A stretch of DNA of 64,000 bases from Denitratimonas tolerans (GTDB taxonomy: Bacteria; Pseudomonadota; Gammaproteobacteria; Xanthomonadales; Xanthomonadaceae). Below the pieces are notes generated by a model. That model was not told the origin of the DNA. It did not search any database and worked only from the letters and a program-made list of their open reading frames with translations. Made by a program: the position numbers and the translations under genes. Below, piece after piece: positions 1-8,653 of the stretch; the first letter of the stretch is position 1, and each line of letters opens with the position of its first letter. The stretch is taken from the NCBI RefSeq assembly GCF_037203605.1, contig NZ_JBBDHC010000011.1, positions 1 to 64,000 on the forward strand. Reading direction: 5' to 3'.

Positions 1-61
1 GTTCATGCGGGTATTGTCGCCGATGTGAGGCTACACGTGGGACGGGGCAAGGGATGGGGAC

Positions 62-367
<306 letters not shown>

Positions 368-804
368 CGCTGGGTGTTGGGATGAGGTGAGTTTAGTCCC
401 GGGCAGGGCAACAGGTTAATCCTGCCCTGCCTGTGGATTATTTTCATTACGGCCCTAAACATGCAATCTATTGATTTCGTGGGAAGATGATCCGAGGCAC
501 CACTGAGATTCGACGCTAATCAGCTTCTCAACCCTGCACACGGGGCAGGCGTTCGCAGAGGAACAGCCAGATCCCGGTCGTCCATGCCTGCGTAACCAAT
601 TGATTTTGCTGGTTCACTCCGGTTGTTCCTCAAGAGGTGAATCCACTGGAGTCGTCGTTGTTTGTGTCTAGAGACTTCAAGATTGGTGTATGGGGAAGTG
701 CAAAGCTATGATCGACAGTTGATTGAAAATTAATACGTATTATAGCGTAATTACTTAGGAACTTGAAGTCGTCGAGATGTCTGACTTGTCTTAAGGAGAA
801 GACG
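368..804. other. Gene-free stretch with one hairpin and an AT-rich possible promoter
   Basis: No convincing gene was found on either strand. A 7-bp stem (401-407 with 421-427) lies just after the polyglycine protein and could end its transcript, but there is no T-run. Just before the next gene the sequence becomes AT-rich. TTGATT at 719-724 and TATAGC at 741-746, 16 bases apart, are a weak candidate sigma-70 promoter. Confidence 0.4.
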
Positions 805-1719
805 ATGCCCGTATCAAGAAATAAAAATTTAAAGATTGTGGCGCTTTTCGTGCTCGTGCTCGTGGTTCTGTCGCTAATGGCATGGGGGAATTTATTCGGA
901 TTCTTCTCTGAGACGGAGCCTGAGAGCGCTGCCATATCTGGCACAAGGGAGGCCAGTCAGACTCCGGTAAGCACCATACACGATAGCCACCAATCAACTG
1001 CGACTGGTAGCGCGCCCGATTATTCCTTGGGGGAAAGCCAAGACCTGAGACATGAGGTGGCAGACCTGGAAGCAAAAGCCGCAGCCGGCTCTGTAATAGC
1101 CCGGCGGAGGCTCGCCATGATTTATGGCGCATGCTTCGGGTATAGTCTTGATCCAGATGCCCATTTCGCCATGATAGATGCGTTTGCTGCACATTCAGGA
1201 GGTCATAGGCAACCGTTTGAAAGCCTGAAATCCCGTACTGATCAACGTTGCCTCGGAGCAAATGGAGGCAAGCCCATTTCAATCGATGAGATACGCCATC
1301 TGATGGAGTCCGCTGCACAGGGTGGCGACTTGGTTGCGCAGATAGACGTGGAGACGCATTCCATTGAGCCAATAAAGGCCGAGAAGATGGAAGAATTGAT
1401 CGCCCAGGTCATTTCGAGTCGTGATCCAGATGCCATGCTCGCCATGTCCTCCTTGGCTAGAAAAGGTATTGATGGATCGTTGGACATGCCCTATTCGATG
1501 CTGGTTGGAGACCCGATTTCCGAGGCCGCGTGGGCCATTGCTGGCTGCCAGGCGGGCGCAAACTGCGGGCCAGGCTCGATTGTCCTGGATTCAATATGTA
1601 CAGGGACTGGAGCATGTGGCTATACATCCTATGAGATGTTCCTTCGTCAACACATGGTTCCACCTGGCGAGGTATCCAGGCTGAACGAATATCTCCTGTT
1701 GATCTTGAATGGCCCATAG
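805..1719 (+). CDS. Membrane-anchored protein of unknown function
   Basis: This 304-residue protein has a short basic N-terminus, one hydrophobic segment at about residues 8-28, and then a long soluble part, so it is probably anchored in the inner membrane with its bulk in the periplasm. The ATG at 805 is preferred over an upstream start at 763 because AAGGAG at 794-799 sits just before it. The soluble part is mostly helical, with stretches such as AAAGSVIARRRLAMIYG and MESAAQGGDLVAQ that resemble Sel1/TPR-like helical hairpins. Cysteines recur in the C-terminal half (CQAGANC, CTGTGAC) and may form disulfides. I do not recognise the family. GC content is low compared with the housekeeping genes, and an insertion-sequence remnant lies just downstream, so the gene sits in an accessory patch. 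Confidence 0.7.
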   Translation: MPVSRNKNLKIVALFVLVLVVLSLMAWGNLFGFFSETEPESAAISGTREASQTPVSTIHDSHQSTATGSAPDYSLGESQDLRHEVADLEAKAAAGSVIARRRLAMIYGACFGYSLDPDAHFAMIDAFAAHSGGHRQPFESLKSRTDQRCLGANGGKPISIDEIRHLMESAAQGGDLVAQIDVETHSIEPIKAEKMEELIAQVISSRDPDAMLAMSSLARKGIDGSLDMPYSMLVGDPISEAAWAIAGCQAGANCGPGSIVLDSICTGTGACGYTSYEMFLRQHMVPPGEVSRLNEYLLLILNGP

Positions 1720-1787
1720 ACCCCGAACCGCTCCGACTTTTGGGCTCTCTCGTGATCTGATCCTGCCCCTGTTTCTCGGACACCCGT

Positions 1788-1965
1788 TTAAGCGACACGG
1801 GATGGCTCGAACTGCTCAGGGCTTCGATAGCCCAGAGTCGAATGGAGCCGGATTCGATTGTAGTAGACATCGATGTAGTCAAAGACGTGCGCCTTGTTCG
1901 CGCGAACAGTATTGGCTGCCAGATTTTCTGCAGCAGCTCGTTCAGAGGTTTCTTGGGATGAAGGG
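1788..1965 (-). pseudogene. IS3-family transposase (OrfB) C-terminal fragment
   Basis: On the minus strand a short open frame ending at 1788 encodes VFDYIDVYYNRIRLHSTLGY followed by RSPEQFEPSRVA and a stop. This is the characteristic C-terminal end of the DDE integrase core of IS3-family OrfB transposases. Only about 55 codons are left, and no start, OrfA or catalytic DDE residues are present, so it is a relic. The bases just beyond the stop (about 1759-1780, TGATCCTGCCCC followed by TCTCGGACA) look like the terminal inverted repeat of such an element. The left end appears to have been lost. The neighbouring 1720-2276 interval holds no intact gene. Confidence 0.75.
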
Positions 1966-2018
1966 AAAGCGCCGCAGGTTCGGTTGCTTTAATCACGGAC
2001 AGTTCCTCCTCACCCCGA

Positions 2019-2048
2019 CCCTCTCCCCCATTTGCATGGGGGAGAGGG
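2019..2048. repeat. REP-like hairpin of the CCCTCTCCCC family
   Basis: A perfect 13-bp inverted repeat (2019-2031 with 2036-2048, loop TTGC) is built from CCCTCTCCCC and GGGGAGAGGG. Variants occur at 50411-50441 and, with TTCTCCC, at 53707-53729. These are intergenic, probably mobile, repeat sequences of the host lineage. Here the hairpin lies between the transposase relic and the protease gene. Confidence 0.7.
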
Positions 2049-2276
2049 AACTGCCGGCTGAGTCCCGAGACTAGACAGTCCGGAGCATTGGGGGTGGAGG
2101 AGCCGCGTGTGCGGCACGCCCGAGCGCCGCTGCGCACGCCGGCGGCGGCGTGACACGATCCGTCGCCGATTGCGTACTGATCCCATGGGTGAGCCGGTTC
2201 GGCGCGGTCTTGCGCCTTCTCTCCCTGCCGGACGCGACGCGATGCGCCCGCCCCTTCACTCAGACCGAGGTGCCGC

Positions 2277-5189
2277 ATGAAACCCGCAGCCCGCCCCAGC
2301 GTGAACCCCACCCTGCTGATTCTCGCCGCCACCCTCCTGCCCGCCGGTGGCGCGGCGGGGGCCGTGCCCGATGCGGTCACGCCGCCCGCGGCCGCGCCGC
2401 GCGTGATGCTCGACGCGGGAGCGGCGAACGAGGCGGTCAGCGGATTCATCGTCTACTACCGCGACGACGCCGCGCCCGGGGAGGAGAACGCCAAGGCCGC
2501 GGTGGATACGCGCAAGGCGGTGGATCAGGATCTGGCGCGCGTCAAGGCGGCGCTGTCCATCGAGGCCAAGCGCGATCGGCGGCTGGCCACCGGCGGCCAT
2601 CTGCTGAGCGTTCCCAAGGCGCTGGGAAAGAGCGCGGCGCTAGGCTTCATGCGCGAGATGGCCACCAATCCGCAGATCGACTCCATCGAGCCCAACGTCC
2701 GGCACTGGCCCACCGCCGTGCCGAACGATCCCCACTATTCCAGCCAGTGGGGGCTGCGCGAGGCGGTCGGCGGGCTCAACATCGAGCCGGCCTGGGACCA
2801 CACCGTGGGCAGCGGGGTGGTGATCGCGGTCATCGACACCGGCCGCACCGCGCACCCGGATCTCGATGCCAAGACCGTGCCCGGCTACGACTTCATCAGC
2901 AACGCGGCGGAAGCGCGCGACGGCAGCGGGCGCGACAGCGATCCATCCGACATGGGAACCTGGAACAGCGCCGGCGAGTGCGGCGCCGGCGAGCCGGCGA
3001 AGGATTCCAGCTGGCACGGCACCCACGTGGCCGGCATCGCCGCGGCCCTGACCCACAACGGGCTTGGCATCGCCGGGGCCGCGCCGGGCGCGGCGATCCA
3101 GCACGTACGGGTGCTGGGCCGGTGCGGCGGCACCACGGCCGACATCGCCGAAGGCATCATCTGGGCCAGCGGCGGGCAGGTCAGCGGCGTACCCACCAAC
3201 CCCACCCCGGCGCGCGTGCTCAACCTGAGCCTGGGCGGCAGCGGCGAATGCGGCACCACCTATCAGCGCGCGATCGACAGCGCGCGCTCACGCCGCTCGG
3301 TGCTGGTGGTCGCGGCCGGCAACGATTCGATGGCAGCCGCGCTGGCGCGCCCGGCCAACTGCAGCGGCGTCATCACCGTGGCGGCCAACAACCGCGAGGG
3401 AAAGAAGTCCGACTACTCGAACTACGGGCTGGCGGTGAACGTCGCCGCGCCGGGCGGAGAGGGCTCGGGCGACGGGATGATCCTTTCCACGGTCAATTCG
3501 GGCCGGACCACGCCGCTCTCGCCCACCTACGCCGGCATGAACGGCACCTCCATGGCCGCGCCCTACGTGGCCGGCGTGGTGGCCCTCATGCTGGAACGCA
3601 ACCTCGCGCTCACGCCCGACCAGGTGGCCGGCATCCTGCGCGACACCGCGCGCCCCTTCCCCAGCTACTGCCTGGGCGGCTGCGGCACCGGCATCGTCGA
3701 TGCGGCCGCCGCGGTGCGGCGCGTGCGCGGCGGGCCCTTCTACGCGTTCCCGGCGAGCGTGGCGATCTACGGCAACGGTGCGGGTACGGTGACGAGCCTG
3801 CCCCTGGGCATCACCTGCGGAACTTCGTGCGCAAGCCGGTTCGATGCGAACACCACGATCACCCTGCGCGCCACTCCGGAAGAGGGTTACGAATTCACCG
3901 GCTGGGCCGGCGCCTGCCAGGGAACGTCGCGCACCTGCGAGCTGGCCATGACGCGGGGGCACGCCGTCTTCGCCACCTTCAAGATCCCGGTGCTGGCGAT
4001 GAGCAACGGCTCGGTGCGCACCGGCCTGGCGGCGTCCGGCAGCAGGAAGCTGATGTTCTCCATCGACGTTCCGGCGGGCGCCACGAACCTGGCGTTCGAG
4101 ATGAGCGGCGGCAGCGGCGATGCGGACCTCTACGTGCGCCGCGATGCGGAGCCGACGACGGACGGCGAAACCTTCGACTGCCGACCCTGGAAAATCGGCA
4201 ACAGCGAAACCTGCAGCTTCGAGGCGCCCGTGGCCGGGCGGTATTTCGCGATGATTTCCGCCGACGGCAGCTTCAGCGGGGTGCAACTGCGGACCCGCTA
4301 CACCGCCGGCCCGAACGGCGGCAGCTCCCTGGCCCGCAACGCGCCGGTGCGCAATGTGTCGATCCCGGCGGACGGCGCGCGCTACTACCGGTTCACCGTG
4401 CCCCAGGGCGCCACCGACCTCAGCATCAAGATGCAGGGCAGCAGCGGCGATGCGGACCTGTACGTGCGCCGCGGCGGCGTGCCGACCTTCGACACCTTCG
4501 ACTGCCGTCCCTACCTGGTCGGCAGCAATGAGACCTGCGCCACGGCCACGCCGGCCGCCGGCACCTACTACGTCATGCTGCACGCCGAGGCGGCGGTGAG
4601 CGGGCTGACCCTCACCGCGAACTACACCCCCTTCGTGCCGACCCGGCAGCTCACCATAGGCTGGGCGGGCCTGGGCGGCGGCAGCGTGGCCATACGGCGC
4701 GCGGCCACCGGGGAGACCCTGGCCACCTGCGGCGCCTTCCCCTGCACGGTCGCCGTACCCGAGAACATCTCCTTTGACCTGATCCCCACCGCGGCGTTCG
4801 GTTCCAGCTTCGCCGAGTGGCAAGGCGTCTGCGACAGCCGGCCCGGCGCGAACTACTGCCGCATCAGGCTCGCGGCCGCACGCAGCCTGACCGCACGCTT
4901 CGTGATGTCGCGGCCCAACAGCCCGGCGCTGACGATCGAACGCCAGGGTTCGGGCAACGGCACCGTGCTGGTGAAGCGTCTGTCCACCGGGGAGACGCTG
5001 GGCACCTGCACGCAGTATCCCTGCCGCCTCGGGCCGCCCGACGCCACCCACGAGTTGATCGCCACGCCCGGCGCCGGTTCGCGCTTCCTCGGATGGATGC
5101 CCAGCCAGTGCGACAGCATCGTCGGCGGCCACTGCCGCGTGCGCATTTCCCGGCCCATGGCGATGACGGCGCGGTTTTCTCCCCAATAG
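2277..5189 (+). CDS. Secreted subtilisin-like serine protease (S8) with PPC and InlB-like repeats
   Basis: This 970-residue secreted protease begins with a signal peptide (about 1-29, ending AGGAAGA) and an I9-like propeptide (about 50-140) that should act as chaperone and be removed. The S8 catalytic domain follows at about 160-470. Its triad is visible as Asp187 (VIDTG), His247 (HGTHVAG) and Ser425 (NGTSMAAP). After it come an InlB B-repeat-like module with paired cysteines (about 488-570), two bacterial pre-peptidase C-terminal (PPC) domains (about 572-677 and 682-783, both with GSGDADLYVRR or a close variant), and two further InlB-like modules (about 788-878 and 882-970). The PPC domains are usually removed after secretion. 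The gene stands alone, and a palindrome separates it from the convergent nuclease gene. It probably breaks down extracellular protein. Confidence 0.95.
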   Translation: MKPAARPSVNPTLLILAATLLPAGGAAGAVPDAVTPPAAAPRVMLDAGAANEAVSGFIVYYRDDAAPGEENAKAAVDTRKAVDQDLARVKAALSIEAKRDRRLATGGHLLSVPKALGKSAALGFMREMATNPQIDSIEPNVRHWPTAVPNDPHYSSQWGLREAVGGLNIEPAWDHTVGSGVVIAVIDTGRTAHPDLDAKTVPGYDFISNAAEARDGSGRDSDPSDMGTWNSAGECGAGEPAKDSSWHGTHVAGIAAALTHNGLGIAGAAPGAAIQHVRVLGRCGGTTADIAEGIIWASGGQVSGVPTNPTPARVLNLSLGGSGECGTTYQRAIDSARSRRSVLVVAAGNDSMAAALARPANCSGVITVAANNREGKKSDYSNYGLAVNVAAPGGEGSGDGMILSTVNSGRTTPLSPTYAGMNGTSMAAPYVAGVVALMLERNLALTPDQVAGILRDTARPFPSYCLGGCGTGIVDAAAAVRRVRGGPFYAFPASVAIYGNGAGTVTSLPLGITCGTSCASRFDANTTITLRATPEEGYEFTGWAGACQGTSRTCELAMTRGHAVFATFKIPVLAMSNGSVRTGLAASGSRKLMFSIDVPAGATNLAFEMSGGSGDADLYVRRDAEPTTDGETFDCRPWKIGNSETCSFEAPVAGRYFAMISADGSFSGVQLRTRYTAGPNGGSSLARNAPVRNVSIPADGARYYRFTVPQGATDLSIKMQGSSGDADLYVRRGGVPTFDTFDCRPYLVGSNETCATATPAAGTYYVMLHAEAAVSGLTLTANYTPFVPTRQLTIGWAGLGGGSVAIRRAATGETLATCGAFPCTVAVPENISFDLIPTAAFGSSFAEWQGVCDSRPGANYCRIRLAAARSLTARFVMSRPNSPALTIERQGSGNGTVLVKRLSTGETLGTCTQYPCRLGPPDATHELIATPGAGSRFLGWMPSQCDSIVGGHCRVRISRPMAMTARFSPQ

Positions 5190-5210
5190 CGCCATCCGGC
5201 ACCGGACATC

Positions 5211-5228
5211 GGGGTGCCGCGGCACCCC
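5211..5228. terminator. Palindromic hairpin between convergent genes
   Basis: GGGGTGCC and GGCACCCC form an 8-bp stem with a 2-base centre, 22 bases after the protease stop and 38 bases from the stop of the oppositely directed nuclease gene. It could end transcription in either direction, but there is no clear T-run. Confidence 0.4.
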
Positions 5229-5265
5229 GGTTCGGTCTTCGGGTCCGGTACGCACACCTTCGTGG

Positions 5266-6624
5266 CTACAGGGAAAAGCGCTGTCCCTCGCGCGGCACGC
5301 AGGCGTTCCAGCCCAGCTCCCTGCCGATGCGCACGCGCAGGGCTTCGGAGGCGTCCGGCTCGCCGTGCACGATGAAGACCCGTTCGGGACGGCGGCGGAA
5401 GCCGGACAGCCAGCGCATCAACTCGTCGCTGTCGGCATGGGCCGAAAGCATGGGCAGGTCGGTCACCTCGGCGGCGATCGGAATCCACTGGCCGAACATC
5501 TTGACCTCCCGCCGGCCCGCCAGGAGCGCGCGTCCGCGCGTGCCGCTGGCCTGGTAGCCGGAGAAAAGCAGGGTATTGGCGTGGTCGCGCCCGAAGGCCG
5601 CGATGTGGTGCAGCACGCGCCCGCCGGTCGCCATGCCGCTGGCGGAAATGATGACCTTGGGATACGGGTTGGCCGACAGCGCCTTGGACTCCTCCACGTC
5701 GCGCACGCAGGTGACCGCGACACAGGCGGCTTCGTAATCGGCCGGATCGAGGCGATGCTCGTCGGGCCACTCGCGCATCAGCTCGGTGGCGCTGGTGGCC
5801 ATGGGGCTGTCGAGGTAGACCGGCGTGTTGTTCAGCCGCCCGTCCTGGCGCAGGCGCCACAGGTACCACAGGAGCGACTGGGTGCGGCCCACGGCGAAGG
5901 CCGGGATCACCACGGTGCCGCCGCGCCGCACCGTGCGCTCGATCACCGCGCCCAGCGCCTGCACCGGATCGATGCGTTCGTGCAGGCGATCGCCGTAGGT
6001 CGATTCGATGACGACGTAGTCGGCCTCGGGCACCGGCTCGGGATCGAACATCACCGGGTCGTCGTAGCGTCCGAGATCGCCCGAGAACACCAGGCGCCGG
6101 CCGCCGATGTCCATCTGCACGGTGGCGGCGCCGAGGATGTGGCCGGCGCGCCGCAGCAGGCACCTCGCCTCGCCCGGCAGGCGGAACTCGCGGTGCGGCG
6201 GGGTCGGCGCGAAACGGCCGATGGCGCGCTCGGCGTCGCTGGAGCGATACAGCGGCAGCGCCGGCCTGTGCCTGGAAAACCCCTTGCGGTTGGCGTACTC
6301 GGCGTCCTTTTCCTGCAGGTGGGCGCTGTCGCGCAGGATCAGGGCGGCCACCTCGCAGGTCGCCGGGGTGGCGTGGATCCTGCCGGAAAACCCGTCGCGC
6401 ACCAGCCGCGGCAGGTAGCCCGAATGGTCCAGGTGCGCGTGCGTCAGCACCACGGCATCGACGTCGCGGGCGCGGATCGGCAGCGGCTCCCAGTTCTGCT
6501 CGCGCAGGTTCTTGAGCCCCTGGAACAGGCCGCAATCGACCAGGAGGCGGGCATCGCCGTCGCTGACCAGGTGCTTGGAGCCGGTGACGGTGCCGGCGCC
6601 GCCGAGAAAGGTCAGCGTCGGCAT
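5266..6624 (-). CDS. Beta-CASP metallo-beta-lactamase-fold exonuclease (YSH1/CPSF-like)
   Basis: This is a 452-residue metallo-beta-lactamase-fold hydrolase of the beta-CASP group, the family of RNA-processing nucleases related to CPSF-73/YSH1. The zinc-binding motif HAHLDH is at residues 62-67. Further metal ligands lie in AGHILGAA and SGDLG. The C-terminal part has SASGMATGGR, LSAHAD and IVHGEPDA, which are the beta-CASP and RNA-specificity (RMMBL) motifs. The protein is full length for the family and should cleave RNA in the cytoplasm; its targets cannot be told from sequence. It is divergent from the BASS transporter gene, and the 185-base gap between them must hold both promoters. Confidence 0.92.
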   Translation of the reverse strand: MPTLTFLGGAGTVTGSKHLVSDGDARLLVDCGLFQGLKNLREQNWEPLPIRARDVDAVVLTHAHLDHSGYLPRLVRDGFSGRIHATPATCEVAALILRDSAHLQEKDAEYANRKGFSRHRPALPLYRSSDAERAIGRFAPTPPHREFRLPGEARCLLRRAGHILGAATVQMDIGGRRLVFSGDLGRYDDPVMFDPEPVPEADYVVIESTYGDRLHERIDPVQALGAVIERTVRRGGTVVIPAFAVGRTQSLLWYLWRLRQDGRLNNTPVYLDSPMATSATELMREWPDEHRLDPADYEAACVAVTCVRDVEESKALSANPYPKVIISASGMATGGRVLHHIAAFGRDHANTLLFSGYQASGTRGRALLAGRREVKMFGQWIPIAAEVTDLPMLSAHADSDELMRWLSGFRRRPERVFIVHGEPDASEALRVRIGRELGWNACVPREGQRFSL

Positions 6625-6809
6625 GGGCGGGCCGCGGCGATGGATTGCGACGTGGACCTGCTGTCCGGCAAGCCCCTGCGCGCGCGGCTGGCGGCGCGCC
6701 CTTCGCTCGTTCGATCCATCACGTCCTCCGCCGATTCGTGTTGCGCGATTCTAGCCTGCGCGGCGCGGCAACCGCGCCCGACGCTGCGGCACTTGGGCAC
6801 AATGCCGGG

Positions 6810-7805
6810 ATGAACCTGCGCTTCCTGTTCGACCGGTTTTCGCTGGCGCTGATCGCCACCGTGGTGCTGGCGAGCCTGTGGCCGGTCGCGGGCGTGGCGG
6901 CCACCTGGTTTTCGCACCTCACCACGGCGGGCATCGCGCTGCTTTTCTTCCTGCACGGCGCGCGGCTGCCGCGCGAGGCGGTGGTGGCGGGCCTGCGCCA
7001 CTGGCCGCTCCATGCGACGGTGCTGGCCGCCACCTTCGCGCTGTTCCCGCTGCTGGGCCTTGCCGTGCAGCCGCTGGCCGGCGCGCTGCTGACGCCGGAG
7101 CTGTACCTGGGCGTGCTGTTCCTGTGCGCCCTGCCCTCGACCGTGCAGTCGTCCATCGCCTTCACCTCGATCGCGCGCGGCAACATTGCCGCCGCCGTGG
7201 TCGCGGCCTCGGTCTCGAACCTGGTCGGGGTCTTCCTCACCCCGCTGCTGGCGGCGCTGCTGCTGGCCACGCACGGGGCGATGGGTTCGCCCTGGCGCGC
7301 GATCATCGACATCCTGCTCCTGCTGCTGGCTCCGTTCGTGCTGGGACACCTGCTGCGGCCCTGGCTCGCGCGCTGGGTGCAGCGGCGCGCGCGGCTGCTG
7401 TCGCTGACCGATCGCGGCACGATCCTGCTGGTGGTCTACGGCGCCTTCAGCCACGCGGTGATCGAAGGCCTGTGGGCGCAGGTGCCGGGGCGCACGCTGC
7501 TGGGCCTCGTGGCGGTAGCCTGCGCGCTGCTGGCGCTGGTGATGGGGCTGATCTGGAGCGCGACGCGCCGGCTCGGGTTCAGCCGCGCCGACCGCATCAC
7601 GATTCTCTTCTGCGGCTCGAAGAAGAGCCTCGCCACCGGCGTGCCGATGGCCAACATCCTGTTCGCCGGCCAGGCCACGCTGGGCATGATCGTGCTGCCG
7701 GTGATGGTGTTCCACCAGATCCAGCTGATGGTCTGCGCGGTGCTGGCGCAGCGCTTCGCGCAGCAGGTGCCGGCGGATGATCAGGCCGGCGGCGGCAGCC
7801 AGTGA
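6810..7805 (+). CDS. BASS-family (bile acid:sodium symporter-like) transporter
   Basis: This 331-residue inner-membrane protein has about ten hydrophobic segments and the conserved FCGSKKSLATG motif of the YfeH/BASS7 branch of bile acid:Na+ symporter-like proteins. It probably moves an organic anion using the sodium gradient; the substrate is unknown. The ATG at 6810 is chosen because the hydrophobic N-terminus begins there and the upstream extension is arginine-rich and lacks family features. The last 25 bases overlap the end of ctaB on the other strand, so the two genes are tightly convergent. Confidence 0.9.
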   Translation: MNLRFLFDRFSLALIATVVLASLWPVAGVAATWFSHLTTAGIALLFFLHGARLPREAVVAGLRHWPLHATVLAATFALFPLLGLAVQPLAGALLTPELYLGVLFLCALPSTVQSSIAFTSIARGNIAAAVVAASVSNLVGVFLTPLLAALLLATHGAMGSPWRAIIDILLLLLAPFVLGHLLRPWLARWVQRRARLLSLTDRGTILLVVYGAFSHAVIEGLWAQVPGRTLLGLVAVACALLALVMGLIWSATRRLGFSRADRITILFCGSKKSLATGVPMANILFAGQATLGMIVLPVMVFHQIQLMVCAVLAQRFAQQVPADDQAGGGSQ

Positions 7806-8653
7806 TCGATCAGCAGGAAGGCGAAAAGCAGCATCAGGTAGACGATCGAATAGCCGAACACCGCCATCGCGAAACGCTCCGACGGCGGATTCAGCAGGCG
7901 GATCGCGTAGTAGATGAAGACCGCATCGAGCACCAGCGCCCCGCCCAGGTAGAACGGTCCGCTCATGCCGGTGAGCCAGGGCAGCATCGTCGCCACGGTC
8001 AGCAGCAGGGTGTAGAACAGCACGTGCCAGCGCGTGTAGACCACGCCGTGGGTGACCGGCAGCATCGGGATCAGGGCGCGGGCGTAGTCGTCGCGGCGAA
8101 AGATCGCCAGCGCCCAGAAGTGCGGCGGGGTCCAGACGAACACGATCAGAAGCAGCAACAGCGCGTGCGGATGCACCTCGCCGGTGACCGCGACCCAGCC
8201 CAGCAGCGGCGGCGCGGCGCCCGCCAGGCCGCCGATCACGATGTTCTGCGGCGTGGCGCGCTTGAGCCAGGCGGTGTAGACGATGGCGTAGCCGATCAGC
8301 GAGGCGAAGGTCAGCACCGCCGTGAGCACGTTGGTCCACAGCACCAGCACCGTCATCGACAGCGCCGCCAGCGCGCAGGCGAACGCGAGCACCTGGCGCG
8401 GCCGCAGCTGGCCGCTGGGCAGCGGCCGGTGCGCGGTGCGCGCCATCACCACGTCGATGCGCTGGTCGATCAGATGATTGATGGCCGCGGCCGACGAAGC
8501 CGCCAGCCAGATGCCGACCAGACCCGCGAGCGCCGGCACCAGCGGCGGCAGGCCCGGCACCGCCAGCAGGATGCCGATGACCGCAGTGAATGCGATCAGC
8601 GCCACCACGCCGGGCTTGGTCAGCGTCCAGTACTGGCGCAGCTTGGGGCCCAT
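7781..8653 (-). CDS. ctaB: Protoheme IX farnesyltransferase (heme O synthase)
   Basis: This 290-residue membrane enzyme transfers a farnesyl group from farnesyl diphosphate to heme B, giving heme O, the precursor of heme A for the aa3 oxidase encoded upstream. It belongs to the UbiA prenyltransferase superfamily. The first aspartate-rich motif is NHLIDQRIDVVMARTAHRPL, and VWTPPHFWALA is a hallmark of CtaB/CyoE. Several membrane segments are evident. The start ATG overlaps the ctaA stop by one base (TGATG), implying translational coupling, and the gene is the last of the oxidase-assembly operon. Confidence 0.96.
   Translation of the reverse strand: MGPKLRQYWTLTKPGVVALIAFTAVIGILLAVPGLPPLVPALAGLVGIWLAASSAAAINHLIDQRIDVVMARTAHRPLPSGQLRPRQVLAFACALAALSMTVLVLWTNVLTAVLTFASLIGYAIVYTAWLKRATPQNIVIGGLAGAAPPLLGWVAVTGEVHPHALLLLLIVFVWTPPHFWALAIFRRDDYARALIPMLPVTHGVVYTRWHVLFYTLLLTVATMLPWLTGMSGPFYLGGALVLDAVFIYYAIRLLNPPSERFAMAVFGYSIVYLMLLFAFLLIDHWLPPPA

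Noticed and set aside
1709..2074. 121-codon plus frame after the unknown membrane gene
   Set aside because: It runs antisense through the transposase relic and ends in the REP hairpin; nothing suggests a real protein.
1457..2449. 330-codon minus-strand frame across the unknown membrane gene and intergenic DNA
   Set aside because: Composition is non-coding; the transposase similarity in this area is in another frame and was reported separately.
3288..5255. 655-codon minus-strand open frame opposite the protease gene
   Set aside because: It is rich in Arg, Gly, His and Ala with no domain, and lies antisense to a clear protease; it is a GC-driven shadow.
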